This document shows, piece by piece, positions 12,166 to 23,894 of a stretch of 64,000 bases of DNA. The DNA comes from Lepidurus packardi (taxonomy: Eukaryota; Arthropoda; Branchiopoda; Notostraca; Triopsidae): NCBI GenBank assembly GCA_023053545.1, contig JAKZAN010000004.1, forward strand, positions 2,790,001-2,854,000. Reading direction: 5' to 3'. Within the stretch, counting starts at the first letter, position 1. Each line of letters opens with the position of its first letter. The translations under genes and the position numbers were made by a program. A model generated the notes under the pieces. It was given only the letters and a program-made list of their open reading frames with translations. It made no database searches and was not told the DNA's origin.

Positions 12166-12995
12166 ATGTTCGAGTTTATCTTAAGATTCGGTTTCCGGAG
12201 CCGTGCTGTTATAAATAACGCTATGATATTACGTAACAGGACTCTCAGACGGATTGTTCCCCAGATTGAAGCTAACACACAATTTCAATGCGTTGCTACG
12301 CGCGGTTTCTTTTGCAATCAAAGGTAAGGTACGACCGTAATTTTTTGTAGATTTAAGTCAGTGATGAGTGATTTTTATTTAGGCTGTTAGGCAAATATGA
12401 AGACCACCGGAAACATTCGAAAAACAAAAGCGAACAAGATGAACCTGAAGCTAAGGTAATATAACTTAAGTTTTGTTTTTTACGGTTATTATTTTTTTGT
12501 TCTTTTATTAAGGAAGAAAACACTTCTAATATCGATATAGACGACATTGATGGCAAAAGTGTGACGCTCGTTAAAGCCAGAGTAACTTCTTTAAGATTGG
12601 ACAACATTCTGAAAGCTGGGCTTCGCTTGGCAAAAAAGTATTACTATATTTGATTTCCACCAACAATGATTTTATACATTTTTGTCTTTAGCAAAATTGA
12701 AACTGCTTTTTATGAAAGCAAAATTCGTGTCAACGGAGAGAAACCCTTGAAGAAAAGCAAACAAGTATGTATATCTTAACGATATCACCTTGTAATATTT
12801 TAACACTTAATCTTTCAGTTGCATATTGGTGATGAAATTGACTTCATTGTTGGTAAAAACGCAACAAACCCTGAATATCTGGATGTTTCCCGGATTCAGA
12901 TTGTCTCAGCCAATTATGGTGAATCCGACGAAGAAAAGATACACGTGGTACTCAAATACTTCAAATCCCTTACAATTGACAATTATAAGAGTTGA
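12166..12995 (+). CDS. MTRES1: Mitochondrial S4-domain RNA-binding protein, MTRES1-like
   Basis: Five exons (12166-12323, 12383-12455, 12513-12637, 12692-12764, 12819-12995) give 201 residues, near the 240 of animal MTRES1 (C6orf203). The first about 50 residues are rich in Arg and hydrophobic residues with hardly any acid (FRSRAVINNAMILRNRTLRR), as in a mitochondrial presequence. An acidic linker follows, then an S4 RNA-binding domain starting at SLRLDNILKAGLRLAKNKIE and ending in LHIGDEIDFIVG. MTRES1 protects mitochondrial transcription and acts with mitoribosome quality control. The ATG at 12166 is chosen because the only upstream in-frame starts are non-ATG. Family assignment is from motif memory, not a search. 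Confidence 0.75.
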
Positions 12996-13029
12996 CATTA
13001 TATGTTCGAAACCATACATTGGAGTGAAT

Positions 13030-13539
13030 AAATTACATTAGCTTATCCTTCGTTGTTCGTCGCGCTTGTGGAGGAAACCAGGGGCCTCTTCGATGGAAAT
13101 TCCACTCTGGTCCCAGGGGAACGAAGGTCCCGGGCCCAGAGCCACTTCCACCGAGAGTCCAAAAAAAGGGACGAAAGGGTTTGGAAGAATGAAGGGTGGG
13201 AGGGAGGTAAAGCGAAGAAGACCCGGAGAGCAGGAGGTAAGGGCCTGTTAAGGCTCGGATGGCACAGCGCACTGGAACGCACTGGTGACCCTAGCTGACC
13301 GTCTTCCTTATATACCAAGGTGAAAGGTTACGCGGCCACGGCGAAAAACCTCTCGAGGAGGGAAGGGAGAGAGGTCCAGTCTCTAGAAGGGGCTTTTCTC
13401 TAAGCTGTGACGCGGACCTCCGAGGCGGGCAAGCCCAAAGAGCGAGAGAGAAGGGCAACCACTAATTAACAAGCCGGAGCTAACTCCTAATAGGCTATGC
13501 TAAAGTCTCCTAACCAGCCCAAGGCCGGTGAAGGTGCCC
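13030..13539 (-). repeat. GC-rich LTR-like segment
   Basis: This half kilobase is clearly richer in G and C than its neighbours. It has overlapping ORFs on both strands but no recognisable protein. On the minus strand it has a TATATAAGG box at about 13308-13316 with TCAGC about 15 bases downstream, like an LTR promoter. No matching copy or target duplication was found, so this is a guess at a solo LTR inserted against the RABL3 stop codon. Confidence 0.3.
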
Positions 13540-14752
13540 TTAGTCGCCATAACCAAATTTAGAGTTCCACGTTGTGGGTAACAATTTCTTCCGGTCCAAG
13601 AATGGACTGGGGCGATCTTTGCCATAAAACTTCTTCTCGATGACCTTATCCAGAAAACGAGCTAGTTTCACAGCTGAACTGGATCCTGGTGCAATAGCTT
13701 TGCTTGAAGCACAATCCTAATAAAAGTCTCGCTGTTAATCAATGAAATCGAAGTTTAAAATGACACGTACCACAAACATTTCATCTGATCCACATTCTTC
13801 CGCAATTGATGATCGACGCTGGTTTTGAGTCCGCACTTCATCTGCGGAATCTTGTTTAGTACCGACAACCAGAATAGGAACCTAGAAAAGCAAACGCTCG
13901 TAACAGAGATTTTTAACATAAAAAGTCTAGCATGTTAACCTGGGACGAACCAATAAACTGCTCAGGATCAAAGTCATCAACATTCCGGGCTTTATTGCCG
14001 TTTTCTCGACTGAACACTTCTGCTAGCCATTTGCGAAGGTTCTGCTCAGATTTACGGTTTGTAAGGTCGTGGACTAATATAATCCCTAAAAAGAACGCAT
14101 AAGGACTGGCTTAACCTTGCAACAATGAAATGTTACCATGAAGAGGATTGTAAAATAGGTGCCTGGTGTTCTTATGACTCTGGCTTCCACCCACGTCCCA
14201 AAGCTCGACAAAATAAGTCTTCTGGGCCTTGGTACCTTCCTTATATTCATGTAAGCGAACATCTACCGAACAACCAATCGTCCAAGCAGGATTACTCACG
14301 TACTTTCCGTGGCATATCAACTGTACCAATGTCGTCTTCCCAACACCTTTGAGAAAAGAATATTTTAATACTATTATTTTAAAAGATCGGTGCAATTGCT
14401 ACGCTTTACGGCATCTGAAAAATGAAGACACCTAGCTATTCATATGCTAGATATTTTCATTAGAAAACTACGAGTCCGAATTTTAAAATAATCTATTCCA
14501 GATCTATCCAAACCTAACCTATTAGTTAATATCAAGTTCATGCTTCACACTAGGAGAAAATAATTATAGTCAGCCCAATTAGCTATCTGGCGTAGCAATA
14601 AAATAGTTTAACAATATAACATATTCGTTTTCTTCAATACAATAGGTTTCGGCCTTGTTAGGTTCGACCTTGCTTGTTTTCAAAATTTAAAAGATGTTAC
14701 CTGAATCGCCGACCACAATAACCCTGACTTTATCAATATCTATTGACGACAT
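13540..14752 (-). CDS. RABL3: RABL3, Rab-like small GTPase
   Basis: Five exons, complement(13540-13716, 13771-13881, 13940-14085, 14137-14346, 14701-14752), encode 231 residues (animal RABL3 is about 236). Intron 1 splits the P-loop GDSG|VGKT. Switch II reads WDVGG rather than the usual DTAGQ, followed by [13 protein letters not shown], which is typical of RABL3. The specificity loop is GTKQD. The C-terminus has no prenylation cysteines and ends in a basic [11 protein letters not shown] stretch, again a RABL3 trait. RABL3 is an unusual, probably dimeric GTPase linked to RAS prenylation chaperoning and cell proliferation. The frame keeps phase through all introns. Its stop codon lies at the edge of the GC-rich LTR-like segment. 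Confidence 0.92.
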
Positions 14753-15566
14753 TAAGGATATTCAATATCATAATATTTGACCACGTGGATTCTGTTTGTT
14801 GACTGTATTTAGTCCGTAAGGGGATATTCCCACCCAGAGCATGTTGCGCCCAAAGTCCACCATCTGCCGGAGTTCGAACTCGGGTAACCCAATTTCGGAC
14901 TTGGGTAGACATCGAACTTAGGGACGGGAGGCATTTGCCCAACTTCCAGGCTGCAAAGTAGGAGCCTTATATTTGACAGGATACATTTTGCAGAGGCGTG
15001 ACATTTTCCAAGAGAAGGATGTAGCTTTGAGTGTAACTTTATCTTCTTGCAATCACAATCCGTTGGAGTCGCTGTTAGTTTAGTTCTCTCTACAGTAGAA
15101 ATCTTTTAAATATTTTTTTATTTTATTTTTGTTCAACACGTGAACAAGAATATAAACAAATGGCATCTCTTCTAAAAGAAAACGTTGAGTAAACCTCCTT
15201 TCGTTGGAGTTTCGCCTTACCATGTCATGTTTCTTAGACTATTTCATTTTATTCGAGGTAGTTGCGTATGACGATAGTGGTCAGTTTTTTTTTCTTTTTC
15301 TGCCAAATCACCTACTTTTTATTCAAGTTTGTACTAGACAAATGTACCCCTTTCTTAGTGATTACAACCTTGCGTTGCTCATTTAGTTGAAATTGTGAAT
15401 AGAAAATGTCAATAAATTTTAGAAAATTTGTGTAATTTTCAATAAATTAGACTATGAAAAAGTGGCTTTGCCTACACAATACTGAGTTCGGGTTGCCCAA
15501 GCTCAAGAATTCATCATAAATGTCATCATTTGAGATAATTTTGTAAGTTTTGTGCATAAAACTCTT

Positions 15567-15650
15567 ACACGCTTGGGGACAATTCCCCCGTTTCGCGATA
15601 TACAGTTATATACACACCTGGACCACTGGCTTCATGTTGCATAAATAACC
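15567..15650 (+). repeat. Copy 1 of an 85-bp dispersed direct repeat
   Basis: Shares ACACGCTTGGG, TTTCGCGA, ATACAGTTATATA and CACCTGGACCACTGGC with 17709-17793 in the same order and orientation. Neither copy has coding potential. The second copy lies about 200 bp upstream of the first PAN-like gene. Confidence 0.75.
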
Positions 15651-16730
15651 ATATTGATTTTCTTTACTAATTACGTACTGAGAAAGCAGATCATGTAGGT
15701 GAATAGCGTACAATACGTATGGAAAAGCCAGACAGAAGTCTATTAGCATTTTTTTTACTATTTCATGGACTGTAGTTGTTCGATGTTCGATAGTTGTATT
15801 AAAATGATTATCCTTCACCAAATGGATCAAATAGTGGCTATCTGCATATATTACTTCTTACAAGTACAATTTTCCATTCTCGTACTTTTGTTAAGATAAG
15901 TAATATTAGATGGATGTAATTTAATTGCTATGTATCGGGTATTGTAATATCACTAATTTGTTTTCGAGTACATGTACGTAAGTCAGTAAATTGTGCTATT
16001 AGACTACACGTGTAAAAAAGCTTGATGATACGCAATACGTCACATGTTTCTTTACGACTTTTATATATAGAATATCGTACAACAAACAAGACAAACAAGA
16101 CAGTTAACAAAAAAAGTAAAAATACGGCAAGGTAAAAAAAAAAATTATACAATGAAACATTAGCGAAACATTCGCTCTATAAAGCTTTCCAGCATATGGA
16201 CATTTGGGAATTTGTCTTTTCCCTACAAATGGAAGTATGCATTATATGATCTAATTACATGGACTAAACGTACTTCCATATGCAATATAAGCATCTCCAT
16301 GTACTTTGCAGTTTTCTCGAGCCTCGTCCACAGCAATCTCACATAGGAGTCCAGTAATACCGACGTTTCATGTTCATGGTAAAGCATTGTCGAGTAACGG
16401 AGTTGTAAGCGAACGATTGACAACCCTGCTTTTCGCATAGATTAGCACATCCAATTGCAGATTCTTCAAAGGCCACTTTGGAGCGTGTCTCACCTTCGAA
16501 AAACATCGCAATCCAGACATGGAAAATCGAAAAACATCTGTCCTGACATTTCTTGTAAAGTCATTACTTACTCCAAAAACAAAACTTTAATGGAAGCAAA
16601 GCTTAATATGAAGACGTACGTATGTAGGATGCAAATAAATTTTTAAGTTGCTGGGCAATATTCCTTTTCCCCACTACTCGCAAGCCCCAGCGTTCTCGAG
16701 AAATTAATGTAAAATAAAATGCTTTCGAAT

Positions 16731-17220
16731 GCATGTCTCAACGCTAAGAGCCATGTTTGTGGTCCATTTTGGTCGCTTGTAAATTCTTTTGAACACTGAT
16801 CGACTATTGATAGCAAACCTTACACTCTAATGCCCCTTGCTTTTTATTTTTATCGGTGTTACTTGCACATACAGCACTGAACCGAGTCCGAATTTCTCTA
16901 ACACCAGGCCCACTTCCCGTTAGGGTTTATGGGTTATGGATCTTAATGAAAAAAGTGGTAAAAATCATAGGCAGCATGTGTATGCATGTCTCAACGCTAA
17001 GAGCCAGGTTTGTGGTCCATTTTGGTCGCTTGTAAATTCTTTTGAACATTGATCGACTATTGATAGCAAACTTTACACTCTATTGCCCCTTGCTTTTTAT
17101 TTTTATCGGTGTTACTCGCACATACTGCACTGAACCGAGTCCTAATTTCTCTAACACAGGCCCACTTCCCGTTAGGGTTTATGGTTTATGGATCTTAATG
17201 AAAAAAAGTGGTAAAAATCC
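16731..17220 (+). repeat. Tandem duplication, two copies of about 235 bp at 253-bp offset
   Basis: The block beginning GCATGTCTCAACGCTAAGAG at 16731 recurs at 16984 and stays nearly identical to the GTGGTAAAAATC that ends both copies (about 16967 and 17219). Only scattered substitutions and single-base indels separate them, so the duplication is recent. I recognise no gene or element in it. Confidence 0.85.
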
Positions 17221-17708
17221 TGTCGACCCTTATCCCTTGTTTAGCTATCCATTCAAGGCTGAGTTTTCAACAATCCCTGTCCTGTTCCTGAATGTAATAT
17301 ACAGACTTTTTGTATTTTTTTATAATGGGTTATTTATTTGTATAAATAATTTTAAAAAACTTAGTAAGACAAAATATAAACATTTAAACCAGATTTATTG
17401 TAATTGGATGCCGATCAAGTCAATTGTAATTGAAATCACATCCCTCTATGGGAATTTACCATGATTAGTAAGGGAAAATATTGATCTCCAAGTGCATATG
17501 GCTCAATTCGTTCCAAAATTTCAGCACTATGCAGTTTCTGGACACTTTTTTGGACACCTTTTCACACTTTCTTGACACTTTAATTTCCCATAGGTAGATT
17601 GCATATATATAGTACTGCAGGACCCACCTGTACCCGATAATGAAAATCAATACGGCTTGAGTTATACGGACTTTCACTTGAAATGCGTATAGGACTGAAT
17701 AACGAAAG

Positions 17709-17793
17709 ACACGCTTGGGTACATTCCCTTGTTTCGCGAAATACAGTTATATAGACACCTGGACCACTGGCTTCATGTTGCATATGAATAACG
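17709..17793 (+). repeat. Copy 2 of the 85-bp dispersed repeat
   Basis: Direct partner of 15567-15650, with about ten differences. It lies upstream of the PAN-like gene at 17996 and could hold part of its promoter. Confidence 0.7.
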
Positions 17794-17995
17794 TACACGT
17801 GCAATGTTCTTCGAGCATTTTCACGCAAGGAAGTTCGATCGTTCAGCCACTCCATGTCTGTGGAAGTTTCGACTTAAGGAGCTTCTTGGTCGCTTGGCAT
17901 TCAGTACATTAATGTACCTAAAGCGAAGCGACTGAGAAGCCGCTTTGTCCATTCGATCCAGGTGTAACAAGAGACTACAGACACTGCAGACGAAA

Positions 17996-18698
17996 ATGAA
18001 ACTTGTAAAGTACTTCTTGAAAGCTTCCGCTTCGGCAATAGGTAAGCAGAAATAAATCTCATATTTTTTTAATTCACTGTATATTTGAAATAGTTGTGAT
18101 GCAAGTATCAGCCATGTTAGCAACTCAATTTCAGTGTTTCTCAAACGTGGGTCATCATAATCCAACTTTGCAGATTCTAACCAGTCGTACCATGGCGCCG
18201 CAGGTTTGGCAAGTTTCTGAATTTGCTTGCGCTCTGTTATGTAAGAATGGATCGTGTCCATCATTCACTTATAACTGGGAAACTCAACAATGTTCCACTA
18301 AGAACGTACATGTGGGGCAATCCGGTATTTTCTGCGGATTTAATGAGTATCAATCCCGCGATAGCTGCAACGTATCGGGGGAGGCTTTCGTTACATTCGG
18401 AGGTAAGGGTTTCATCTTTTGAATAATAAACATTGATAAATCAAACTTTTAAGGGCGCAGTGGTACTGCCATGCAGTGTGTTTGTGGCGGCAAGCGTGGA
18501 CAAATAACAGGAACCTGGAGTCTCGTTAGAGGCACCAGTTCTTTTGACTGCGTTGATAATTGTGCTAACTCCACGTGCATGATGAAAACCGGAGGTGCGG
18601 AAAATTGCTCGACATGCCACGGTGATCAAGTTTTCTGTGATCCTGGATTACAAAACAACAATCCGAAAATGTGTATCTGCACTCCAGCTACTGCCTAA
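17996..18698 (+). CDS. Small secreted Cys-rich protein, PAN/apple-like (paralogue 1)
   Basis: Three exons (17996-18041, 18094-18402, 18454-18698) give 199 residues. The N-terminus is hydrophobic (KASASAIVVMQVSAMLA) and should be a signal peptide. The first half has the pattern of a PAN/apple domain: QCFSNVG, a Trp, FACALLC, CPSFTYN, QQCSTKN and a GQSGIFCG turn. The second half has nine further cysteines in Cys-x-Cys pairs. No catalytic motif is present; such domains bind glycans or proteins outside cells. A paralogue with the same exon structure and phases follows at 19904. The family is inferred from cysteine spacing only. Confidence 0.6.
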
Positions 18699-19903
18699 GT
18701 CCGTAAACATTTTTAACAAATTTCTGACACTGCACTTCTTTCTTTTCATACACCATAGCACAAATGTAGACCTTTCGCCTGTGAAAGACTAAACTTTGTC
18801 AACGCCAACGGTATTTCTTTAGTCAGTTTGCATTTATTGAGCAACATACGCAAGCTATCTACTATGTGTAGTTAATACGTTCGGAGCTGTCTGCCGATAG
18901 TTAGCATACCCTCGTAAAAGTACTATCGAGTACTATCGTAAAAGAACCAATATCGGCACTATGGAGTCGTGAATAATAACGAAAAACACTACGGATTGAA
19001 GTATAACTACACACAGGGGTGACACGATTTCCGACCACTGATTATTTTTTTTATTTTTTTCCTTAACAATATGCTTTTCTTGTAGTTGTAGCACTGCCGA
19101 AGGAACGCTCAAGTTCCGCCGCATTGTTGCTCCTCTTGTATTACTGAAACTTGTAAAATAACAAAATAACATAAGAAACCAAAAACATAGCCAATAACTA
19201 TGATTACCCTTTGCTTTTTAATTATTGAACGTATACCCTAGCAACGATGATTTCAAAATACACACTAAAATTGATAAATCAAAATTAGATATACACAATG
19301 ATTTGTGGTGATTTCAATCATTTTACAACTTTAACAGGCAATTAAGTGACTCCAAAGTCTGTATATAGAAATTATAATAACTTTTCTTCATTATCGCATT
19401 TCTTCATTATTCTTCATTAACTTTATTTTCTTCTTGTATATTACTAAAGGAATCCACTACTTAAGCTTGGGCACCGGAAAAGGTCATAGATACCGTTCAC
19501 CAGATACGTATAAAAACCCCCAAGACGTAGGTCTATGAGTGAATCAACCATTAAAAAGGCACAATATAACCCATGCATGGGTCTATGGGTCTCCTTAATC
19601 TTTTTCTGATGATAGCAATCCAGACAATTTTCATTAATCATTTTTATTTCACTGACGGCTAAAGAAAAGAGTCAGGAGCAGCTGGGCAGAAAGAAAAAGA
19701 AAGAAAACAAAACAGGCAAATCATCTTTGTTCAAAGGAGGGACAAAAGAAAAGAGTCAGGAATAAAGGGAAGAAAGAAAACAGCTGGAGAGGGTGACGGA
19801 GGTCATACCCATTCTATCAACAACCAGTAATGCTGCGAAGTATAGTAAGGTACAACGTAGTACCTAAGCAGTGCATGTACTGTACCTCACTCTCCACTGT
19901 CCC
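18699..19903. other. Intergenic, nothing recognised
   Basis: AT-rich spacer between the two PAN-like paralogues. It has purine-rich tracts near 19680-19780, but no exon or transposon end that I can support. Confidence 0.5.
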
Positions 19904-20650
19904 ATGAAACAGAACGGAAGCACCATGATTGAAATCAAGAATTTTACGAAAGCTATTATTTGGGCAACAAGTAAGTAGACATCAGTATGCGTCTAATTTC
20001 TCACTTGCAAATAATACTGAAAAATATCATTTTAAGTAGCTATAATGGAAATGGCAGCAAAGACAATTCCATTTCAATGTTTCTCCAACGTTGGTCACAT
20101 TCCAAGTTTCCAACAGCTTACGGGAAATGTTAGCATGAAACCCCAAGCATGGGGAGTTTCTGCAATTGAATGTGCAAGTCTATGCTTACAGCTCTCTTGC
20201 ATATCCTACGCCTATGATCCTTTGACTTTGAAATGCTTCACTACGAATGTAAACGTGGGGCAATCAGGACTCTTATGTGGGATTGCTGTGGATTGGGCCC
20301 GCGAAAATTGCATTCTGCATGCTGAGGTTTATGTTGCCTATGGAGGTGATACATAAGTGTGCAAGCAAAGTTTGGATAGTAATAATTTACTTGGACAATT
20401 AATAGGAGCAAATCGTTCTCCAATGCAATGTATTTGTGGTACTCATCGTGCCGTAGGAATAACATATACACATTGGACAGATCTGGCCATTACTCCTTAC
20501 GATTGCATCGATACTTGCACTACATCCATTTGCCAAATTCATGTGGGATTTAATATACCTTGTAGCTACTGCAATGGGAACCATGCGTACTGTCAACCCT
20601 ATACGGCAGACACGCTTCCCGTACAGGTATCTATTTGTGCGAAAGTTTAG
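19904..20650 (+). CDS. Small secreted Cys-rich protein, PAN/apple-like (paralogue 2)
   Basis: Exons 19904-19970, 20040-20345 and 20406-20650 give 205 residues. Gene layout and intron phases copy the gene at 17996, and the cysteine pattern matches: QCFSNVG, IECASLCL, CISYAYD, KCFTTNV, VGQSGLLCG, then MQCICG and YDCIDTC. Identity is moderate, so the duplication is old. The start is ambiguous between 19904 and the in-frame ATG at 19925. The N-terminal hydrophobic run (AIIWATTIMEMAA) is weaker as a signal peptide than in paralogue 1. Secretion and ligand binding are inferred. Confidence 0.58.
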
Positions 20651-20749
20651 TGAGACAAAAACATTATTGTGCTTATCATTATTACCGTACTCGCACTACA
20701 CTTATTTGCTAGCAATACAGAAAGAAATCAGTTGACTTATTTCAGCACT

Positions 20750-21270
20750 TTGCAAGAAGCATTGGCATTGACATTTGGTAGACTTATCAGCACAGGAAAC
20801 CCGCTTGACTGTGACAAGCTACCTCAAATTCCTCAAAACTTGATTTCCAAAAACTTTGATGAAATCATTGGAGATTCTGGTGAACATCTTTAATCGCACG
20901 CGAACACATGTTTTGCGGTCTCATCATTCCCGTCTGTTAGTGACGATCCTGCCGAGTGGATACTGCATGATGCCACACTCGAACACTTCGTACCAAATGG
21001 CGTGAAAGAAAATATTGATGCCGATTTTTTTTTCTTCGAAGCGTGAATACGCAGATACAACGAGGTACCTATTCCTCTCACTCTTTAGCCGAACATTGGC
21101 TAATGGTGAAACACGACCTCGGCCTTGGCTAGTATTTTCGAAGAGCAAAGGAACCGCGTTCTGCGCCCCTGGTAAGATGTTTAGAAAATCGGGGTTGCTA
21201 GCTAATGAAGAAGGGTGCAAAGACTGGAAAAATGCAGGTCAGAGGATGAAGTACATGAAAATTCAGACGA
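20750..21270 (+). pseudogene. hAT-type transposase N-terminal fragment with TTF zinc finger
   Basis: Three ORF pieces in shifting frames resemble the start of the hAT-derived ZMYM/FAM200 family. The first is an LPQIPQNLISKNF lead-in near 20815. The second is DDPAEWILHDATLEHFVPNG near 20945. The third is a TTF-type zinc-finger block, LANGETRPRPWLVFSKS with an FCAP cysteine, near 21095-21240, ending in DWKNAGQRM. Frames change between pieces and the second TTF cysteine is lost. No DDE core follows. It is a dead 5' scrap of a transposon. Confidence 0.6.
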
Positions 21271-21329
21271 TCACAGGTCAGCGTGGATCTTCAATTTTAA
21301 CTTGCAATTCAATATCATTACAATAATAA

Positions 21330-23894
21330 ACATACTTGGATATCCAACTTATGCCTGCTATTTCTTTGAGCTGCTATTATTATATGAGTGAAAATAAGTT
21401 ACCACCAAACTTCAAATACCAGAAAAACAATAATAAAAATAATTATACATATAAATTGAGGAGTGACAAGCACAACTCTACTCTTTAGTGATAAAAGTCT
21501 ACAGAAGTGGCGTAAATTGCAGTTCTAAGCAGCCCCTCCTACATGTAACGCCTCCAAGTGCATTTGTCTGCATTCCATTGTAAACAAAGCTTGTCATGTA
21601 AAACTTCGAGGTTAAATATTTAAATAAGTTGTGAAATTAACGCCAAGGTAATAATGTCAGATTAAATTAACTAACGCAGTAAATTGTTTTTTTTAATTTC
21701 ACTTGTAAAAATCATGTAAGTGTGGAGAGTTTTAGTGTCAAATATTGCTACCCGAGTTCGAACTTGGGCTACCCGAGTTCGAACTAGGCTAGATGGTTGA
21801 CTTGGGGCGCAACAAGCATAACAGCATAAGAGCTGAACAAGCGAGGCACAAGGAAGGGAAAGGTGAACAATAAACTTTCACGGGTTTCAGCTAACTTTCA
21901 TAGCTTCGTCGACAGAAAGGTGTTGGACTAAAGAAGTGGTTTGAGCAAGTTAGTGAGCTTCCTCTCTAATTTGGCGGGTCTTCGTAATTAGTTTGTCTCC
22001 GCCTGTAGCTGACAAATGACAACAGGTAGGCCCAAGGGGGCATAGTATGAACATAAGGATAAGGCATAGAGTAATAATAAATAGAGAGAACATTGAGGCC
22101 TTTCCTTACGGAAAGTTTGTTACCACTTTCGAGAGCCCAGGCTAACCCCATGAGAGGAGGAGGTTGGCCAGAACTTCTTGAGACAGCGGGAACTAAGAAA
22201 AACGGAGTTGAGCTGTAAATCGATACCAAATGGACTTGATCGATTTCTTTGCCGGAGACCAGGCGGGAAATTTTTAAACATTAATCCGAATTATAACCGG
22301 ATCATAGCGACCATTTAGAAAATGCACATATTTATATAATATAACGAGTATGTATAGATTACAAACAAAAAGTCGATACATGAAAAAAAAAAGGGGGGGG
22401 TTTACAGAAAATGGGTTTTGACATTGCAAGCATAGGAATTTCCGACATAGGGATACGGAGGATTGATTTTACTCTTTATGTCAATTTTAACATTTCAAAC
22501 ATTTTGTAAACATTTCAAAATTATAAGTGAGGTAAATTTAAGGATTTTAATCCTTAAACTAAATTTAAATCCTTAAACTGAATGTATGGCATTTCCATGA
22601 TCAGAACAGCCGTTTCCAACGTGAATTGCGCCTATGTCGTGATAAATAATTAGTTCCGTATTACTGCCATTAGCCCAGATATTACAAGTTCTGACTTGTA
22701 AAAAAATTGCATTTTACATCAGATATAAACTGAAATTATAATATTTGATTAAGCGCAACGAAAAGATCACATTAGTCACATTAGTCCTAAAAAAGTACGT
22801 GTTCAATACACCAAGTTCTCAAATTCGTATATACCGCTGCTGGTTGTAATTTATTCATGTTTATAATATTGTATTGCCATTTGAGAAGTTCTTAGTCAAT
22901 AAGCTTAACCAACGATATCGATCTGTAATGTACAGCCAATCAGCGACAAGGACTTGCTTCGCAATCTTACAGCCAATCAGCAGCAAGGACTCCCCTATGC
23001 AGTCCTTCCTTTTCGCTGCATTTTGGTGTAACAGACTTCTGACAGGGACCTTACCCCCTTGGGATAAGGCCTTATGCTCTCGGTGGGAATATCCCCTAAA
23101 AGTCACGGTACGGTGCTGTCAAGTCGTCCCATTTCTGATTCGTTCCAAGTCCACTTCGTCCCACTACCCAGTGGTTCCTATAAGCCGAGTTAGCCCAAAT
23201 CTATTTGGTCTCAAGGGTTACATCTTAGATTAAATTTTAGACTACTCCAAATGCCCTGTTTTTCTTTATATGTATTGTCGTTAAAGTGTCGTAGTTCACT
23301 ATAATTATTATCTAATATAGGGATACATTTCTTTAAAATATAAATATACCTAAATTACAACTGCAAACCGAAGTTGTTTTTTTTAAGTAGCAGAATGTAT
23401 GTTGAAGCGTACCGAACACCCTTACTTCTTTACAGTATTTTAATTTTTTTATAAAGATTAATATATTGAAAATATAATCTGGTAAAGATTACGCAGAATA
23501 TTAGCTCCTCTAAATTGTCAATCTAAACCAAGGTACATTATGCTTCTCAAAATTACACTTGCTAGAAATGCATTCTACTTTACTGATTTAGATATATTTC
23601 AGATTCGGATTCAAATTGTCATCCGTTTTGAATTGTACCGTTTCATTTCGCAGGCCTTTTCTTTTCGCGGACTACGTTTCCTACTTTGCCATTTTCGCAG
23701 TTCGCTTCTTGTTCATGCCCACTATTTATTAGGTTTAAAGAGTTTGCTTGCTTCTTGTTTGGAAAGTGTTTTCTTGAAGAAATTTAAGTTTTTCACAACA
23801 AAAAATAACTAATCATGTGTTTTTAAAATCTTGGAAAAGTCCCGCTACAGTGAACTTGGCTTCAACAGACTCATTGACGAACACAGCCTTGACC
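21330..23894. other. Intergenic, no supported gene
   Basis: 2.5 kb with a doubled ACCCGAGTTCGAACT motif (21751-21786), an A-run joined to a G8 run near 22383-22400, and a direct repeat of ACAGCCAATCAGC (22931 and 22969) containing two CCAAT boxes. The 119-codon ORF at 22874-23233 shows no recognisable family. Confidence 0.5.

Larger units (their letters stand above)
14753..17995. other. Long intergenic region with duplicated non-coding blocks
   Basis: No gene could be supported in these 3.2 kb. It contains a 253-bp-offset direct duplication (16731-17220), an 85-bp block shared by 15567-15650 and 17709-17793, and palindromic GAGTTCGAACTC motifs at 14869-14905 and near 15484. These are listed separately. 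Confidence 0.55.

Noticed and set aside
22874-23233. 119-codon ORF with two CCAATCAG repeats
   Set aside because: Low-complexity repeat region, an equally long ORF on the opposite strand, and no family resemblance.
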